A DNA stretch of 5,626 nucleotides from positions 1 through 5,626 of the forward strand of contig JAHIQV010000445.1 of NCBI GenBank assembly GCA_018903185.1, in the 5' to 3' direction. The notes under the pieces are model-generated. The model did not search any database, was not told where the DNA came from, and saw only the letters and a list, made by a program, of their open reading frames with translations. The translations under genes were made by a program, and so were the position numbers. This stretch comes from Gammaproteobacteria bacterium (GTDB lineage: Bacteria > Pseudomonadota > Gammaproteobacteria > Burkholderiales > Burkholderiaceae_C). Shown here one piece after another: positions 4,831-5,626 of the stretch. How positions within the stretch are numbered: the stretch's first letter is position 1; every line of letters starts with the position of its first letter.

Positions 4831-5626
4831 ATGGCCGAAGCCATTCAAGCAAGCGCTGTCGAGGGCGAGAACCTGACGCGCGAAACCCCGGACGGTGATC
4901 AGCGCCCCAGAGACGCTGAGCGCGGGCCTTCGGTGTTCTCGCTCCAGCTCGCCACCCTGCGCCCATCCGACCCGATCCGCTGGCTCCAGCTGGGGTGGCA
5001 AGACTTCCAGCGCTGCCCGCGCATCGGCCTGTTCTACGGTCTGTGTTTCTTCGCCATGGGGCACGCGCTGCTGGCGGTGTTCCAGAACGCACCGGCCTAC
5101 GTGCTGGCGCTGAGCGCCGGCTTCCTGCTGATGGGACCGTTCCTGTGCCTGGGTCTGTACGACGCCAGCAAGGCCATGCAGACCCACGACCACCGCCCCT
5201 CGCTGCGCGCCTCCCTGCAGGCCTGGCGACCGACCAAGGGCACGATGGGCATCTTTGCCGGCGTGCTGCTGATCCTGGAACTGCTCTGGGGCCGGGCTTC
5301 GCTGGTGGTGTTTGCCGTCACCTTCAACACCATGCCCTCGACCGAGAAGCTGCTGCCGCAGCTGGTCAACCCCGAGAACATCGGCTTCCTGATCACCTAC
5401 ACCATCGTCGGCGGGTTCTTCGCAGGCCTGATCTTCATCACCAGCGTGATCTCGATCCCGATGATCATGGACCGCAAGACCGACGCCGTCTCGGCCGGCC
5501 TCACCAGCATCCGCGCCTGCCTGCAGAATCCGGGCGTCATGCTGATCTGGGGCGCAATCATCACGCTGCTGATCGGCCTGGCCATGTTGCCGGTGTTCCT
5601 CGGCCTGCTGATCGTGGGCCCGGTGA
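4831..5626 (+). CDS. DUF2189 integral membrane protein (3' end outside window)
   Basis: There are 265 codons in the window, open to the last base; the closing GTGA is not in frame as a stop. The protein has a polar N-terminal tail (residues 1-45), the amphipathic entry typical of DUF2189 (RPSDPIRWLQLGWQDFQRCP, 44-63), and about five hydrophobic spans at roughly 65-84, 89-111, 137-163, 184-208 and 236-265. Family-like landmarks are LSAGFLLMGPFLCLGLYDAS (94-113), VISIPMIMDR (206-215) and SIRACLQNPG (226-235). DUF2189 proteins are inner-membrane proteins of unknown function, often encoded near respiratory or metal/redox genes in proteobacteria. Usual family length suggests only a few tens of residues are missing. 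The ATG at 4831 follows AAAGGAGA at 4818-4825. The preceding hemerythrin gene is on the same strand, but the promoter-like segment between them suggests at least partly separate control. Confidence 0.88.
   Translation, partial: MAEAIQASAVEGENLTRETPDGDQRPRDAERGPSVFSLQLATLRPSDPIRWLQLGWQDFQRCPRIGLFYGLCFFAMGHALLAVFQNAPAYVLALSAGFLLMGPFLCLGLYDASKAMQTHDHRPSLRASLQAWRPTKGTMGIFAGVLLILELLWGRASLVVFAVTFNTMPSTEKLLPQLVNPENIGFLITYTIVGGFFAGLIFITSVISIPMIMDRKTDAVSAGLTSIRACLQNPGVMLIWGAIITLLIGLAMLPVFLGLLIVGPV

Overview
The window looks like a stretch of chromosome from a GC-rich betaproteobacterium, most likely Burkholderiales (Comamonadaceae-like). This is inferred from strong G/C at third codon positions, the family mix (a Cupin_6-type AraC regulator, a DUF2189 membrane protein, a bacteriohemerythrin) and the Shine-Dalgarno leaders. 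No tRNA, rRNA, CRISPR array, insertion sequence or integrase gene was seen, and every long gene is an uninterrupted reading frame.

Left part (1-3356): a divergent regulator/operon pair. On the minus strand, reading right to left, are a class I SAM-dependent methyltransferase (1325-2152), an exported vanadium-haloperoxidase-type protein of the PAP2 superfamily (101-1303) and the first 18 codons of an FAD/NAD(P)-binding oxidoreductase (1-55, cut by the window edge). Gaps are 21 and 45 bp, so they probably share one transcript. A 14-codon reading frame overlaps the haloperoxidase stop (TGATG) and fills the second gap. An AraC-family regulator with an N-terminal Cupin_6-like domain (2352-3356) is read the other way from a 199-bp shared promoter region. 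That region holds four copies of GTCTG/CAGAC, which are candidate operators. The simplest reading is a small regulated oxidative tailoring or detoxification cassette: peroxidase, flavoprotein and methyltransferase. Its substrate cannot be read from the sequence.

Middle (3369-4112, minus strand): a 2-oxoglutarate/Fe(II) dioxygenase of the isoleucine-hydroxylase-like type, convergent with the regulator and only 12 bp from it. Its start codon has no visible Shine-Dalgarno sequence. A 15-bp palindrome lies 5 bp upstream instead.

Right part (4113-5626, plus strand): a bacteriohemerythrin with all seven di-iron ligands (4255-4701), then a DUF2189 multi-pass membrane protein (4831 to the window end, C-terminus missing). 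A degenerate FNR/Anr-like site lies upstream of the hemerythrin. An AT-rich promoter-like segment with an inverted repeat lies upstream of the DUF2189 gene. An oxygen or redox-related role is possible for this half but not proven.
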